A DNA stretch of 64,000 nt from Betaproteobacteria bacterium. Lineage in GTDB: Bacteria; Pseudomonadota; Gammaproteobacteria; Burkholderiales; Burkholderiaceae_A. This document shows, one piece after another, positions 1 to 7,756 of the stretch (position 1 is its first letter; each line of letters opens with the position of its first letter). Location: positions 1 through 64,000 of the forward strand of contig VGHN01000008.1 in assembly GCA_016868255.1 (NCBI GenBank), in the 5' to 3' direction. The notes below the pieces were generated by a model. That model was not told where the DNA came from and searched no databases. It saw only the letters and a list, made by a program, of their open reading frames with translations. A program made the translations under genes and the position numbers.

Positions 1-1
1 C

Positions 2-1993
2 AAGCTCGCGGTGGACTGCCCCACCAAGCTCTTCTACACGGGCAAGGAATCGGTCTATCGCAACCTCATGTCCGAAGACACCTTCATGCAGGCCTTGGCC
101 GATGGGGGCTTTCAGGTGGGGAGCATGGCCACCATGCGCTACCCAGGCGGCATCGAGGTCACCGAGCGCAGCAATGCAGAGGCCCTGGCCCGCACCCAGG
201 CCCTGCTCAATGCGCATGAGCAGGTGGTGCTCTTTGAGCCCGCCATTGCCCATGGGGGCCTGCTGGTGCGTGTGGATGTGCTGGTCAAACAGGGCAACAA
301 CATCGACCTCATCGAGGTCAAGGCCAAGTCCTATGACTCCGATGAGCCAAACATAGTGGGCAAGCGCGGTGACATCACCAGCGGCATGCTGCCCTACATA
401 CAAGACATTGCCTTTCAGCGGTATGTGGTGAGCCAGGCCATGCCGCAGGCCACATTGCGCGGTTTTTTGCTCATGCCCAACAAGGCGCAGGCCGCACCGG
501 TGTCGGGCTTAAATCAGTGCTTCAAGATTCGGCGCGAGGGCAGGTCGGTTCAGGTCATCCACTCCGAAGAGGCCGCCCAGAAGGTGGCGCAGAGCCAGGC
601 GCTCTTGAGCTTGGTGCCCGTCGATGAATACATCGAGGCCGTGCTCAATGCGCCGCTGGCCTACCCTGGCAGCCAAGGCGGCCCGCAAGATCTTCTTCCC
701 CAGGCGGCTGCCCGCTGGGCCCAGGCCTGTGCGCGCGATGAAAAGATCCCGCCCATTCTTCACAGTGGTTGCGCGCATTGTGAGTTTCGCGAGGGCCGGG
801 TGACGGGGGAGGTGGCAGGCGGTTATGAAGGAGCTGCCGGCGCTGCTCCTGCTGCCCTTCGCAGTGGTTACCACGACTGCCTGCTCGAGGCCGCGGGCCT
901 CACCCGCGCACAAGTCGATGCGGGCACGGTGCTCGACATCTGGAACTTCCGTGGCAAGGACAAACTGTTGGCCCAGGGGGTGGTGCGCATGGGCCAGGTC
1001 ACCGAAGAAGACCTTGGCGGCGGGCAAGACGATGCCCAGGGCTTGAGCCACAGCGGCCGGCGCAGGCTGCAGGTGCTGGGCATCCCGGCCGAGCAAGACC
1101 GTGGTGGTTTTTACTTCGATGCCGATGTCTTCGAGCAGCAGCGGCAGAGCTGGTGCTACCCCTATCACCTCATCGACTTTGAGACCTGCACCGTGGCCTT
1201 GCCCTTCTTTGCAGGCATGCGGCCGTATGAGTCGGTGGCCTTTCAGTTCTCGCACCATGTCATGCATGCCGATGGCCGCATTGAGCACCGCAGCCAGGCA
1301 CTGCTCGCACAGCCCGGGGTCTTCCCCAACTTTGAGTTTGTGCGCGCGCTGCGAGAGGCCCTGGGCCAAGACAAGGGCAGCATCTTTCGGTGGGCGGCGC
1401 ACGAGAACACCATTCTTGTGCATGTGCGCAGGCAGCTCATGTCCGAGGAGCTTGCGCAGCAAGGGCTGGTGCCGGCCGATCGCGATGCCTTGGTGGCATT
1501 CATCGACGAGATCACCACCGGTGGGCCGCGCGACATGATCGATCTCAACAAGCTGGCGCTCAAGGCCTACTTCCACCCGCAGACCCATGGGCGCACGTCC
1601 ATCAAGAAGGTGCTGCCCGCGGTGATGGCGAGCTCGCAGTTCGTGCAGAGGAAGTACGAGCAGCCAATTTATGGCGAGCAGATTGCATCGCTCAATTTCA
1701 GGCAGGGCTTTGCCTGGGTAGAGCGCGATGCGACAACGGGCGAACTGCTTGACCCCTACCAGCGCTTAAGGGGCTTGGCCGAGCAGATGCTGGGCGAGAA
1801 CACCGCAGCCCAGGATGTGGAGATTGCCGAGGGTGGGGCCGCGGCCATGGCCTATGCGCGACTGCAGTTCGAGGACATCACGCCCGAGGAGCGGCACAGC
1901 ATCGAGCAGGCCTTGCTGCGCTACTGCGAGCTCGACACCTTTGCCATGGTCATGATCCTAGAGGCCTGGCTGGATTGGGGGCGGGAGGGGTAG
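2..1993 (+). CDS. DUF2779 protein, nuclease-like, 5' end outside window
   Basis: The frame is open from the first bases, and the GTG at position 11 lies inside the conserved N-terminal motif (DCPTKLFYTGK), so the true start is upstream. About 660 residues are visible. Seen: a Cys in the N-terminal DCP motif, a D-x(n)-ExK pattern (VDVL ... IEVKAK, about residues 88-105) like PD-(D/E)XK nucleases of the RecB/Cas4 type, a CxxC motif (GCAHCEF, about residue 255), then a LIDFET motif near residue 390 and YCELDT near residue 640, which resemble metal-binding motifs of DEDD 3'-5' exonucleases. The C-terminal part is the DUF2779 domain. Inference: a two-nuclease protein, possibly with an Fe-S cluster; the cellular role is unknown. 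Its last roughly 40 codons are duplicated downstream at 2711-2839. Confidence 0.85.
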   Translation, partial: KLAVDCPTKLFYTGKESVYRNLMSEDTFMQALADGGFQVGSMATMRYPGGIEVTERSNAEALARTQALLNAHEQVVLFEPAIAHGGLLVRVDVLVKQGNNIDLIEVKAKSYDSDEPNIVGKRGDITSGMLPYIQDIAFQRYVVSQAMPQATLRGFLLMPNKAQAAPVSGLNQCFKIRREGRSVQVIHSEEAAQKVAQSQALLSLVPVDEYIEAVLNAPLAYPGSQGGPQDLLPQAAARWAQACARDEKIPPILHSGCAHCEFREGRVTGEVAGGYEGAAGAAPAALRSGYHDCLLEAAGLTRAQVDAGTVLDIWNFRGKDKLLAQGVVRMGQVTEEDLGGGQDDAQGLSHSGRRRLQVLGIPAEQDRGGFYFDADVFEQQRQSWCYPYHLIDFETCTVALPFFAGMRPYESVAFQFSHHVMHADGRIEHRSQALLAQPGVFPNFEFVRALREALGQDKGSIFRWAAHENTILVHVRRQLMSEELAQQGLVPADRDALVAFIDEITTGGPRDMIDLNKLALKAYFHPQTHGRTSIKKVLPAVMASSQFVQRKYEQPIYGEQIASLNFRQGFAWVERDATTGELLDPYQRLRGLAEQMLGENTAAQDVEIAEGGAAAMAYARLQFEDITPEERHSIEQALLRYCELDTFAMVMILEAWLDWGREG

Positions 1994-2118
1994 GGTGGCT
2001 CGGGCGGGTGGGGACGGGCTGCAAGGTTCTCGCCAGCGTGCACTCGTATGTCTAATAGTCACCCAGGCCTGGATAGGCAAGAATCAGTAGACCACAAGCT
2101 GATGACAAAAGGCACACA

Positions 2119-2433
2119 GTGCGATACATTCTTACCTTGAAGGCATTTCACTGGAACGCAGACAAGAACGAACAACTTCTCTCGCAGAGAGGGACAGGGT
2201 TCGAGCGAGTGGTGGTTGCTATACAGGAAGGCGGTTTGCTAGACATTCGAATTCATCCAAACTCGAGTCGCTATCCCAACCAGCGACTCTTGTTGGTGGA
2301 GGTCGATCACTACGTGTACCTCGTCCCAGTGGTTGAGGAACAGTATTACTATTTTCTAAAGACCATCATCCCCAGCCGAAAGGCAACGCAGGAATATGCA
2401 GAAAGGACAAAGCGATATGGCCCGACTCACTAA
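2119..2433 (+). CDS. BrnT-like toxin of a type II toxin-antitoxin pair
   Basis: A 104-residue protein starting at GTG, with a purine-rich AAAAGG about 7 bases upstream. The FHWNADKN start, the YPNQR motif and the FLKTIIPSRKA end match a family annotated as BrnT-like toxins (small RelE-fold ribonucleases). It overlaps the next gene by 17 bases, the usual toxin-first order of this family, in which the toxin precedes its CopG-type antitoxin. Probable action: mRNA cleavage in the cytoplasm, neutralised by the downstream protein. Base composition is lower in GC than the flanking DUF2779 gene, which fits acquisition by transfer. Confidence 0.75.
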   Translation: MRYILTLKAFHWNADKNEQLLSQRGTGFERVVVAIQEGGLLDIRIHPNSSRYPNQRLLLVEVDHYVYLVPVVEEQYYYFLKTIIPSRKATQEYAERTKRYGPTH

Positions 2434-2692
2434 GGAAGAGAAAGAAGTTCTTCGCGACTTCGATGGCGGAGCCTTCAGGTCGGTTGCCACCAAGCGAGAA
2501 CTGGAGGCGTATCGGGTTGCTGCTCACGCAACAGCATTAAAGGATCGTCGCGTAAATATAAGAATATCGTCTCTTGATCTTGCGGGGCTCCAGGCGAGGG
2601 CGCTCCAAGAGGGGCTCCCCTATCAGACGCTTATTGCGAGCGTCTTGCACAAATATGTTAGCGGCCGCCTTGTAGAGAAGGTTCCTCAGTAA
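2417..2692 (+). CDS. CopG-like antitoxin
   Basis: A 91-residue protein. ATG 2417 is preferred over ATG 2396 because AAAGGAC lies 8 bases upstream and family members begin with a short Lys/Glu-rich stretch as seen here (MARLTKEEKE). The C-terminal half (RRVNIRISSLDLAGLQ ... YQTLIASVLHKYV) is a ribbon-helix-helix module typical of antitoxins paired with BrnT-like toxins. It overlaps the toxin gene, so the two are translated together. Expected role: binds the toxin and represses the shared promoter. Confidence 0.75.
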   Translation: MARLTKEEKEVLRDFDGGAFRSVATKRELEAYRVAAHATALKDRRVNIRISSLDLAGLQARALQEGLPYQTLIASVLHKYVSGRLVEKVPQ

Positions 2693-2696
2693 AGCC

Positions 2697-2715
2697 AATT
2701 CAACACCACCACGCC
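2697..2715. repeat. 19-bp direct repeat, left copy
   Basis: The sequence AATTCAACACCACCACGCC is identical to bases 3687-3705, in the same orientation. The right copy is the 3' end of tspO. The left copy joins directly to the DUF2779 fragment. Such a long exact match is not expected by chance and marks a recombination or insertion boundary. Confidence 0.8.
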
Positions 2716-2839
2716 TGAGGGGCGGCACAGCATCGAGTGGGCCTTGCTGCGCTGCTGCGAGTTCGACACCTTCGCCATGGTCATGATTCTGGAGGCCTGG
2801 CTGGAGTGGGGGCGGGAGTGGGTGAAGCGCAACCGCTAG
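2711..2839 (+). pseudogene. Duplicated 3' fragment of the DUF2779 gene
   Basis: Reading +, the bases encode TPEGRHSIEWALLRCCEFD and then TFAMVMILEAWLEWGRE, close to the last residues of the DUF2779 gene ending at 1993. The Tyr and Leu of the YCELDT motif are now Cys and Phe. This copy ends in WVKRNR and a TAG at 2837-2839, while the intact gene ends in EG, so this copy may keep the original C-terminus. There is no start or upstream domain, so it is a remnant. The toxin-antitoxin pair lies between the two copies. Confidence 0.8.
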
Positions 2840-2856
2840 AACTCAACTGCCACAGA

Positions 2857-3177
2857 TCACTCCTCGTACAATTCAGAGTGCGTGCCCGCCCGAACGAAGG
2901 TGATGACATTGCCCTCAAGACGGTAAATGAGCAGGAAGTCGCCGCCAATATGGCACTCGCGGTGGTCAGCCCAGTCTCCCCTGAGGGGGTGGTCTAGCCA
3001 TTCGGGCCCCAGTGGAGCATCGTTACTGATTAGCAGCAACATGGCCTCTTTTAGGCGCTTCAGGTCGTAGCGGCCCGAACGCGAGAGGCTCTCCCAGTCT
3101 TTGAAGAACGTCTTGGTGTAGTCGCACGCTCTGGGCGGCAGGGCCCGCTTACTGCTTGCGAGCTTTCTCGAGGTCAT
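2857..3177 (-). CDS. YafQ/RelE-family toxin
   Basis: A 106-residue protein. The segment DYTKTFFKDW ... DHPLRGDW ... HRECHIGGDFLLIY ... RAGTHSELY is the YafQ family pattern, with several histidines and an Asp at the positions used for ribosome-dependent mRNA cleavage. Homology begins near residue 18, so the annotated ATG (3177), which overlaps the antitoxin gene by 29 bases, gives a short N-terminal extension; a later start cannot be excluded. It is the second gene of a dinJ-yafQ-type operon and should be neutralised by the protein encoded just upstream. Confidence 0.85.
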   Translation of the reverse strand: MTSRKLASSKRALPPRACDYTKTFFKDWESLSRSGRYDLKRLKEAMLLLISNDAPLGPEWLDHPLRGDWADHRECHIGGDFLLIYRLEGNVITFVRAGTHSELYEE

Positions 3178-3427
3178 CGATCAGGGCGTCTGCAGAATCA
3201 AAACGGGCGGCACGTGTCTTGGCCATCGCGCGAGCTTCTTCCATCGCTACACGGGTTTGCGTGTTGGGCACCTTCAACTCCAGTGGGAAGGCCTGATCGT
3301 TGACCACGCGCTTGAGCAGAATGCGTACGGCATCCGACACGGTGAGACCCATGGTCGCCAGTGTCTCGCCCGCCTGCGTCTTTATTTCGTCGTCTACACG
3401 CACATGCAACATCTTGGAATGAGCCAT
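3149..3427 (-). CDS. DinJ/RelB-family antitoxin
   Basis: A 92-residue ribbon-helix-helix protein (MLHVRVDDEIK ... LATMGLTVSDAVRILLKRV), the RelB/DinJ pattern. ATG 3427 is chosen over an upstream start because GGAGG lies about 9 bases before it and the DNA-binding strand starts right after. The C-terminal half (EARAMAKTRAARFDSADAL) is the usual toxin-wrapping region. It overlaps the toxin gene. A perfect 8-2-8 palindrome lies 29 bases upstream and is the likely autoregulatory operator. Confidence 0.88.
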   Translation of the reverse strand: MAHSKMLHVRVDDEIKTQAGETLATMGLTVSDAVRILLKRVVNDQAFPLELKVPNTQTRVAMEEARAMAKTRAARFDSADALIDDLEKARKQ

Positions 3428-3455
3428 GGTTTGAATCCTCCATCCCTGCAATAAT

Positions 3456-3473
3456 GTATCTCAAATGAGATAC
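3456..3473. promoter_or_regulatory. Palindromic operator of the dinJ-yafQ-type operon
   Basis: GTATCTCA-AA-TGAGATAC is a perfect 8-bp inverted repeat with a 2-base centre, about 30 bases upstream of the antitoxin start. RelB/DinJ-type antitoxins bind such repeats to repress their own operon; assignment to this antitoxin is inferred from position. Confidence 0.7.
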
Positions 3474-3617
3474 AGTCAAGCAGGTTTTTGCTTGGTCACC
3501 ACATTCAAATGGGGGATGGTCCAATCTTGGGCCGATTCGGGCCATGGCCGCCAAGGGCAGTGTTCAAAAAGCCCTGGCCATTCCCGACGGGCTCGACGAG
3601 TAGGTTCGTCTTCTCCT

Positions 3618-3686
3618 CGTTACCAGACCCGCATCAATGCGGTGCTAAGAGCTTTTCGCGATACCTCCGCCGATACGGCTCCCGCT
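3618..3686 (+). pseudogene. Antitoxin C-terminal scrap (BrnA/CopG-like)
   Basis: This frame reads RYQTRINAVLRAFRD, close to the (Y/W)QTRINA-LR signature at the C-terminal helix of BrnA-type antitoxins. No upstream domain, start or ribosome binding site is joined to it, and it runs out of frame into the end of tspO. It is best read as the leftover of a third toxin-antitoxin locus. The rest of 3474-3684 holds nothing else I recognise. Confidence 0.5.
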
Positions 3687-4155
3687 AATTCAACACCACC
3701 ACGCCCGCGTTGATTGCACTGGCCAAGGTCACCCAGGCCAGGTAAGGCCACAGCAGCATGGCGGCCTTCGGGCAGTAGCCCCGATTGTGAAGAATCAGCA
3801 GCAACACCGATAACCAAAGCAGGGGCACCTCGGCCAGGGCCAGGTCGGGCCGCTGCATATAGAAAAACAGCAGGCTCCAGCCAATGTTGAAGAGCGCATT
3901 GGCCAACCACAGCACCAGCAACTGCTTGCGCAAGGCCGGCCGATCGGCCGCTGCACTCCAACTGAGCACCCCCGACCACGCCATGAGTCCAAAGAGAATG
4001 GTCCATGCGGGTCCGAATGCCCAGTCGGGCGGCTTGAACCACGGCTGGTTGAGCCCGTAGTACCACTCATCGAGGATGGTGAGGCCACCGCCAATTCCAG
4101 CGGTGAGAACGGCCAGGAAAGAAGCGACTAGAACAACACGTGCACGTTCACTCAT
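3685..4155 (-). CDS. tspO: TspO/MBR tryptophan-rich sensory protein
   Basis: A 156-residue protein with five predicted membrane helices and the family motifs W-YY-L--P-F-PP-W-FGP-W and LF--GWS-LFF. TspO binds tetrapyrroles, and in Rhodobacter it modulates photosynthesis gene expression in response to oxygen through effects on tetrapyrrole flux. Its start overlaps the bchP stop as ATGA, so it is the last gene of a bchG-bch2-bchP-tspO operon. The last codons coincide with the 19-bp repeat. Confidence 0.93.
   Translation of the reverse strand: MSERARVVLVASFLAVLTAGIGGGLTILDEWYYGLNQPWFKPPDWAFGPAWTILFGLMAWSGVLSWSAAADRPALRKQLLVLWLANALFNIGWSLLFFYMQRPDLALAEVPLLWLSVLLLILHNRGYCPKAAMLLWPYLAWVTLASAINAGVVVLN
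3687..3705. repeat. 19-bp direct repeat, right copy (end of tspO)
   Basis: Identical to 2697-2715. Here the bases are the last codons and stop of tspO on the minus strand (GVVVLN, stop), so this is the native copy and the left one is derived. The 990 bp between the copies carry the DUF2779 fragment, the YafQ/DinJ pair and the antitoxin scrap. Confidence 0.8.
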
Positions 4156-5357
4156 GCACGGGCAAAGCCAAGCAGGTGGGCCACATCCTTCACAAAAATT
4201 CTCAGGTGGGCCATGGGCTTGCGGCGAACGAGTCGTTTGTTCATGTAGGAGTCAAAGGTAATCTGCTGCACGTCGCGATCTTTGCAGATTTTCACAAACT
4301 GCTCACGCCGCTTGTCGCTGCCGTACCAGAAGCGTTGCAGCAGGCCCAACACCCAGAAGACGCGGCCATGCTCCTTCATGAAGATCTTTCGGGCCTTGGC
4401 CAGTACACGCGCATCGCCCGTGCGAAGACTCTCGGCCACGGCATCGGCCGCCAAGCGTCCACCGAGCAGGGCGTAATAAATGCCCTCGCCAGAGGCCGGG
4501 GCCACCACGCCGGATGCATCGCCAGCAAGCACCACATTGCGGCCGTTGTCCCAGATGGGCAGGGGCTTGAGTGGAATGGGCGCGCCCTCGCGGCGAATCA
4601 CCTCAGCGCGATCGAGGCCCGCCATGCGACGCAGCTGCGCCGTGGCCCCACGAAGCGAGAAGCCCTTGTCCATGCTGCCCGTGCCAACACTTAAATAATT
4701 TCCATGGGGAAAGACCCAGCCATAGAAGTCGGGCGAGATGAGACCGTTATAGATCACATCGCACCGAACCGGGTCGTAGTCGGACTCGGCCGCCTTGAGT
4801 GCAATGGGGTCGGGGGTGCGAAGAATCTCGTGGTAGGCAAAGACAAACTTGCCCTCGTTCGATCGGGCAATGGCCTGCTCGGCCACCTTGGACTTCGCGC
4901 CGTCGGCACCAATCACAAAACGCGCCCGCACACTCTGAAGACTGGGGCTGCCCGCGTCTTCGACTAAGAAATGCACTCGGCTAAAGCCCTGGGCATCCAT
5001 GGCATCAATGCGCTCGAACTTGCCGTCGATGCGCTCGGCCCCATGCGACACGGCCCGTTGCCGCAGCCACTCATCGAAGTGCTCGCGATCGACCATGCCC
5101 ACATAGCCGTTCTCAATGGGAATGTCCACGCGTTGGTCAGTGGGCGAGACCATGCGCGCACAGTTGATCTTTGCCACGAGCATTTCATCGGGAATCTGGA
5201 AGTCGCGAATGGCACGCGGCGGAATGGCGCCACCACAGGGCTTGATGCGCCCGGCCCGATCGAGCATCAGAACGCGAATGCCCGCGCGCGCCAAGTCGTC
5301 GGCGGCGGTGGCACCGGCGGGGCCTCCGCCCACCACCACTGCATCGTAGTCAGTCAT
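4152..5357 (-). CDS. bchP: Geranylgeranyl diphosphate/bacteriochlorophyll reductase
   Basis: A 401-residue FAD/NAD(P)H-dependent reductase that saturates the geranylgeranyl tail of bacteriochlorophyll a to phytyl, the last step of the pathway. The N-terminus has the dinucleotide-binding motif VVVGGGPAGATAA, then CGGAIPPRAI, and a second FAD motif VVLAGDASGVVAPASGEGI at about residue 280-300. ATG 5357 is chosen because GGAG lies 8 bases upstream and the FAD motif follows at once; the frame stays open a further 105 codons upstream without homology. It sits between bch2 and tspO on the minus strand. Confidence 0.95.
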   Translation of the reverse strand: MTDYDAVVVGGGPAGATAADDLARAGIRVLMLDRAGRIKPCGGAIPPRAIRDFQIPDEMLVAKINCARMVSPTDQRVDIPIENGYVGMVDREHFDEWLRQRAVSHGAERIDGKFERIDAMDAQGFSRVHFLVEDAGSPSLQSVRARFVIGADGAKSKVAEQAIARSNEGKFVFAYHEILRTPDPIALKAAESDYDPVRCDVIYNGLISPDFYGWVFPHGNYLSVGTGSMDKGFSLRGATAQLRRMAGLDRAEVIRREGAPIPLKPLPIWDNGRNVVLAGDASGVVAPASGEGIYYALLGGRLAADAVAESLRTGDARVLAKARKIFMKEHGRVFWVLGLLQRFWYGSDKRREQFVKICKDRDVQQITFDSYMNKRLVRRKPMAHLRIFVKDVAHLLGFARA

Positions 5358-5376
5358 TTCAGTCTCCTCAATGGGA

Positions 5377-6771
5377 TCAAGCGCGCTGTGAAGGGGAGGC
5401 CAATGACAGGTCCTGGCATTGGGCATCGTGTGGAAGTTCGTTGGCGGCAATGGCCTGTGGCTCGGCAATGCCGCGGCCAAGTTGTGCAGCCACCAAAAAG
5501 AGCAGGGCCTCGAATGCAAACACCAGCCCGTAGGCAGCCCCCGGTGAATCCATAAAGAATCGAGCAATGTCAGAGAGGCTGGTGCCCAGAAGGCCACCAA
5601 GCCCGAAGGCCAATGCCTGTGCGGCACCCCAGAGACCCATGCGAGTGCCCTCGCGCTTGGCCTGTCCCTCACCGGCCAAACGCATCATCGAGGCAATGGC
5701 CGCAATCGAGAAGGCCCCATTGGCCAAGCCCAACAAAAACACATTGAGTGCCAGGGGCCAGCCCATGCCCACCTGCCCACCAATCGAGAGGCCGCAGAGG
5801 GCCACGGCCGAGGCAATGCAGCCCGAGACCGTCCAAAACCGCAGTGAGCCCAACCGCCGTCCGAAGACATAGCCACTGCCGGCCAAGGCCACGAGAATCA
5901 TTCCTGCGAGCACACCCGCATGCTGGGTGCCCGAGAGTTGTGTGGACTCACCCGGCGTGTAGCCAAAGACAATGCCCGCGAAGGGCTCAAGAATGAGGTC
6001 TTGCGTGCTGAAGGCCAGCATGGAGATGCCAACAAACCAGGTGAACTGCCGGGTGCTGGGCTCGGAGAGCACACTGCGAAGGGCCTCGCGAAAGCGACTG
6101 GGTTGATCAAGATAAACACCGGCCTCTTGTGTCACCGCGGGAAGTGGCCCGCCGCGAGACTCAAGACCAAAGATCACCACGGCCGTGAGAATGAATGCAC
6201 CCAGGGTAACGCCACCGGCCACAGCCAGAAGCCGCTCGGGCGAGAAGGGGTCGAGCAGTGCACCGGCCACACCCGCGGTAATGGCAAAGCCGGCAATCAT
6301 CATCATCCAGACCAGGGTGGCCGCACCCGCACGACGCCGCTCATTGGTGCGCTTGGCCAAGAGGGTGAGCACCGAGGTGCCACAGGCACTCACACCCACA
6401 CCAATGAGTGCGAAGCCAAGGGTCACCACAGCAAGGCCCATGCTCGGTGAGTCGCCCATGATGCTGGTGCCCAGACTTGCAAGCCAACCACCGCTGGCGA
6501 GTATGGCCATGCCACCCACAATCCATGGTGTGCAACGGCCGGTCTGGTCTGCACCAAAGCCCATGCGGGGTCGCAGCAGCTGCACCACGTAGTGCATGGC
6601 CACCAGTGCACCAGGCAACACCGCGGCCAGGCCCAGTTCAACGACCATCACCCGATTCAATGTAGAGGTGGCCAGCACCACCACCGCACCAATGCAGGCC
6701 TGCACCAGGCCGAGCCTTGCAATATCAAGCCAGCCAAATCCCTTGTTGCTCGCATGTCTGGATGCCTGCAT
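5377..6771 (-). CDS. bch2: PucC-family membrane protein (Bch2/ORF428 type)
   Basis: A 464-residue protein of the BCD/PucC family of the major facilitator superfamily with about 12 hydrophobic helices. The start contains ARLGLVQACIGAVVVLATS and TLNRVMVVELGLAAVLPG, the family's first-helix signature. Its place between bchG and bchP is that of Rhodobacter orf428 (bch2), thought to help deliver bacteriochlorophyll to membrane complexes. One of three paralogues here, with lhaA and pucC. The C-terminus is short and hydrophilic. Confidence 0.87.
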   Translation of the reverse strand: MQASRHASNKGFGWLDIARLGLVQACIGAVVVLATSTLNRVMVVELGLAAVLPGALVAMHYVVQLLRPRMGFGADQTGRCTPWIVGGMAILASGGWLASLGTSIMGDSPSMGLAVVTLGFALIGVGVSACGTSVLTLLAKRTNERRRAGAATLVWMMMIAGFAITAGVAGALLDPFSPERLLAVAGGVTLGAFILTAVVIFGLESRGGPLPAVTQEAGVYLDQPSRFREALRSVLSEPSTRQFTWFVGISMLAFSTQDLILEPFAGIVFGYTPGESTQLSGTQHAGVLAGMILVALAGSGYVFGRRLGSLRFWTVSGCIASAVALCGLSIGGQVGMGWPLALNVFLLGLANGAFSIAAIASMMRLAGEGQAKREGTRMGLWGAAQALAFGLGGLLGTSLSDIARFFMDSPGAAYGLVFAFEALLFLVAAQLGRGIAEPQAIAANELPHDAQCQDLSLASPSQRA

Positions 6772-6788
6772 GGTCTTCCCCCTATGAA

Positions 6789-7673
6789 TCAGTGAAGGCT
6801 TCGCAACGCGAAGGCACTGACCATCATTCCGCTGACAAACAAAGGCACACCAAAGCCGCTGTAGAAAAGAGCGCGGTCAATCGGTGCGGCGATGAAATAA
6901 CGCATAAGAAAGAGCTGGCCCACGATCAGGCCGGCCACGGCCAGGGCGTAAAACGGTGCGCCCCAATTCCATAAAAGTGCCACCACCACGAGTTGGGGCA
7001 GGGCCATGATCCAGCAGGCGGTCTTGGCGGCATTGCCTTCACCGAGCTGCACAGGCAGCGAGCGAATGGCCATGCGGCGATCGCCGGCAATGGATTTGAA
7101 GTCGTTGAGGGTCATGATGCCGTGGGCCCCCACGCTGTAGAGCAGCGCCAGGGCAATTGAGCGCGCATCGGGCAGGGCCCCGCCAGCCATTACTGCCGCG
7201 CCGGTGATCCAGGCCAGGCCTTCATAAGAAATGCCGCAGGCCAGGTTGCCAAACCAGCCGTTTTGTTTGAGCCGAATGGGCGGCATGGAGTAGGCCCAGG
7301 CCAGCAGCAGACCCAGCAGTGCAGCGAGAAACCCCCAGGGGCCCAACTGCGTGGCCACCACCAGCGAGAGTCCTGTCCAGACAATGGCAATGTAGAGGCC
7401 CCAGCGGCCGGGGATGCGCCCCGATGGGATGGGCCGGTTGGGCTCGTTGATGGCATCCACATGCCGATCGAACCAATCGTTGACGGCCTGGCTGGTGGCG
7501 CAGACCATGGGGCCGGCCAGCACAATGCCCCAGACCACCAGTTCAATCTGCTCGGCAATCGGCACGCCCGAGGCCACCACCCCGCAGGCAAAGGCCCACA
7601 TGGGCGGAAACCAGGTAATGGGCTTGAGCAGCTCAGTGAAAGCGAAGAGATTCGGACGGGTGAGGGCTGCCAT
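6789..7673 (-). CDS. bchG: Bacteriochlorophyll a synthase (geranylgeranyl transferase)
   Basis: A 294-residue UbiA-family prenyltransferase that esterifies bacteriochlorophyllide a with geranylgeranyl diphosphate in the membrane. The Mg-diphosphate-binding motif NDWFDRHVDAINEPNRPIP is at about residues 65-84, and a second Asp motif (NDFKSIAGDRR) at about 190-200. Eight or so membrane helices. It is the first gene of the bchG-bch2-bchP-tspO minus-strand operon and is divergent from crtI; the shared 83-base gap holds a PpsR-like site. Confidence 0.96.
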   Translation of the reverse strand: MAALTRPNLFAFTELLKPITWFPPMWAFACGVVASGVPIAEQIELVVWGIVLAGPMVCATSQAVNDWFDRHVDAINEPNRPIPSGRIPGRWGLYIAIVWTGLSLVVATQLGPWGFLAALLGLLLAWAYSMPPIRLKQNGWFGNLACGISYEGLAWITGAAVMAGGALPDARSIALALLYSVGAHGIMTLNDFKSIAGDRRMAIRSLPVQLGEGNAAKTACWIMALPQLVVVALLWNWGAPFYALAVAGLIVGQLFLMRYFIAAPIDRALFYSGFGVPLFVSGMMVSAFALRSLH

Positions 7674-7702
7674 TCCTGCATTTTCCTCTTGACATTTGCT
7701 AG

Positions 7703-7720
7703 CGTCAATTGCAAGTTACA
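7703..7720. promoter_or_regulatory. PpsR/CrtJ-like site between bchG and crtI
   Basis: CGT-N12-ACA, one base off the TGT-N12-ACA target of PpsR/CrtJ, in the short divergent promoter region of bchG and crtI. Next to it, TTGAC and GTCAA (7690-7708) form an inverted repeat with 10 bases between. Both genes are classic PpsR targets, and ppsR is encoded 6 kb away. The assignment is from pattern and context only. Confidence 0.55.
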
Positions 7721-7756
7721 CTTCAAGCAAGGCCAAGCGCGAAAAGAGAGGGCACC

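Noticed and set aside
509-1588. 359-codon open frame antisense to the DUF2779 gene
   Set aside because: No domain seen, and the plus-strand protein has conserved motifs through this span.
2737-2997. 86-codon plus-strand frame between the toxin-antitoxin pairs
   Set aside because: It reads across the DUF2779 remnant and into the antisense of the toxin gene, and has no ribosome binding site.
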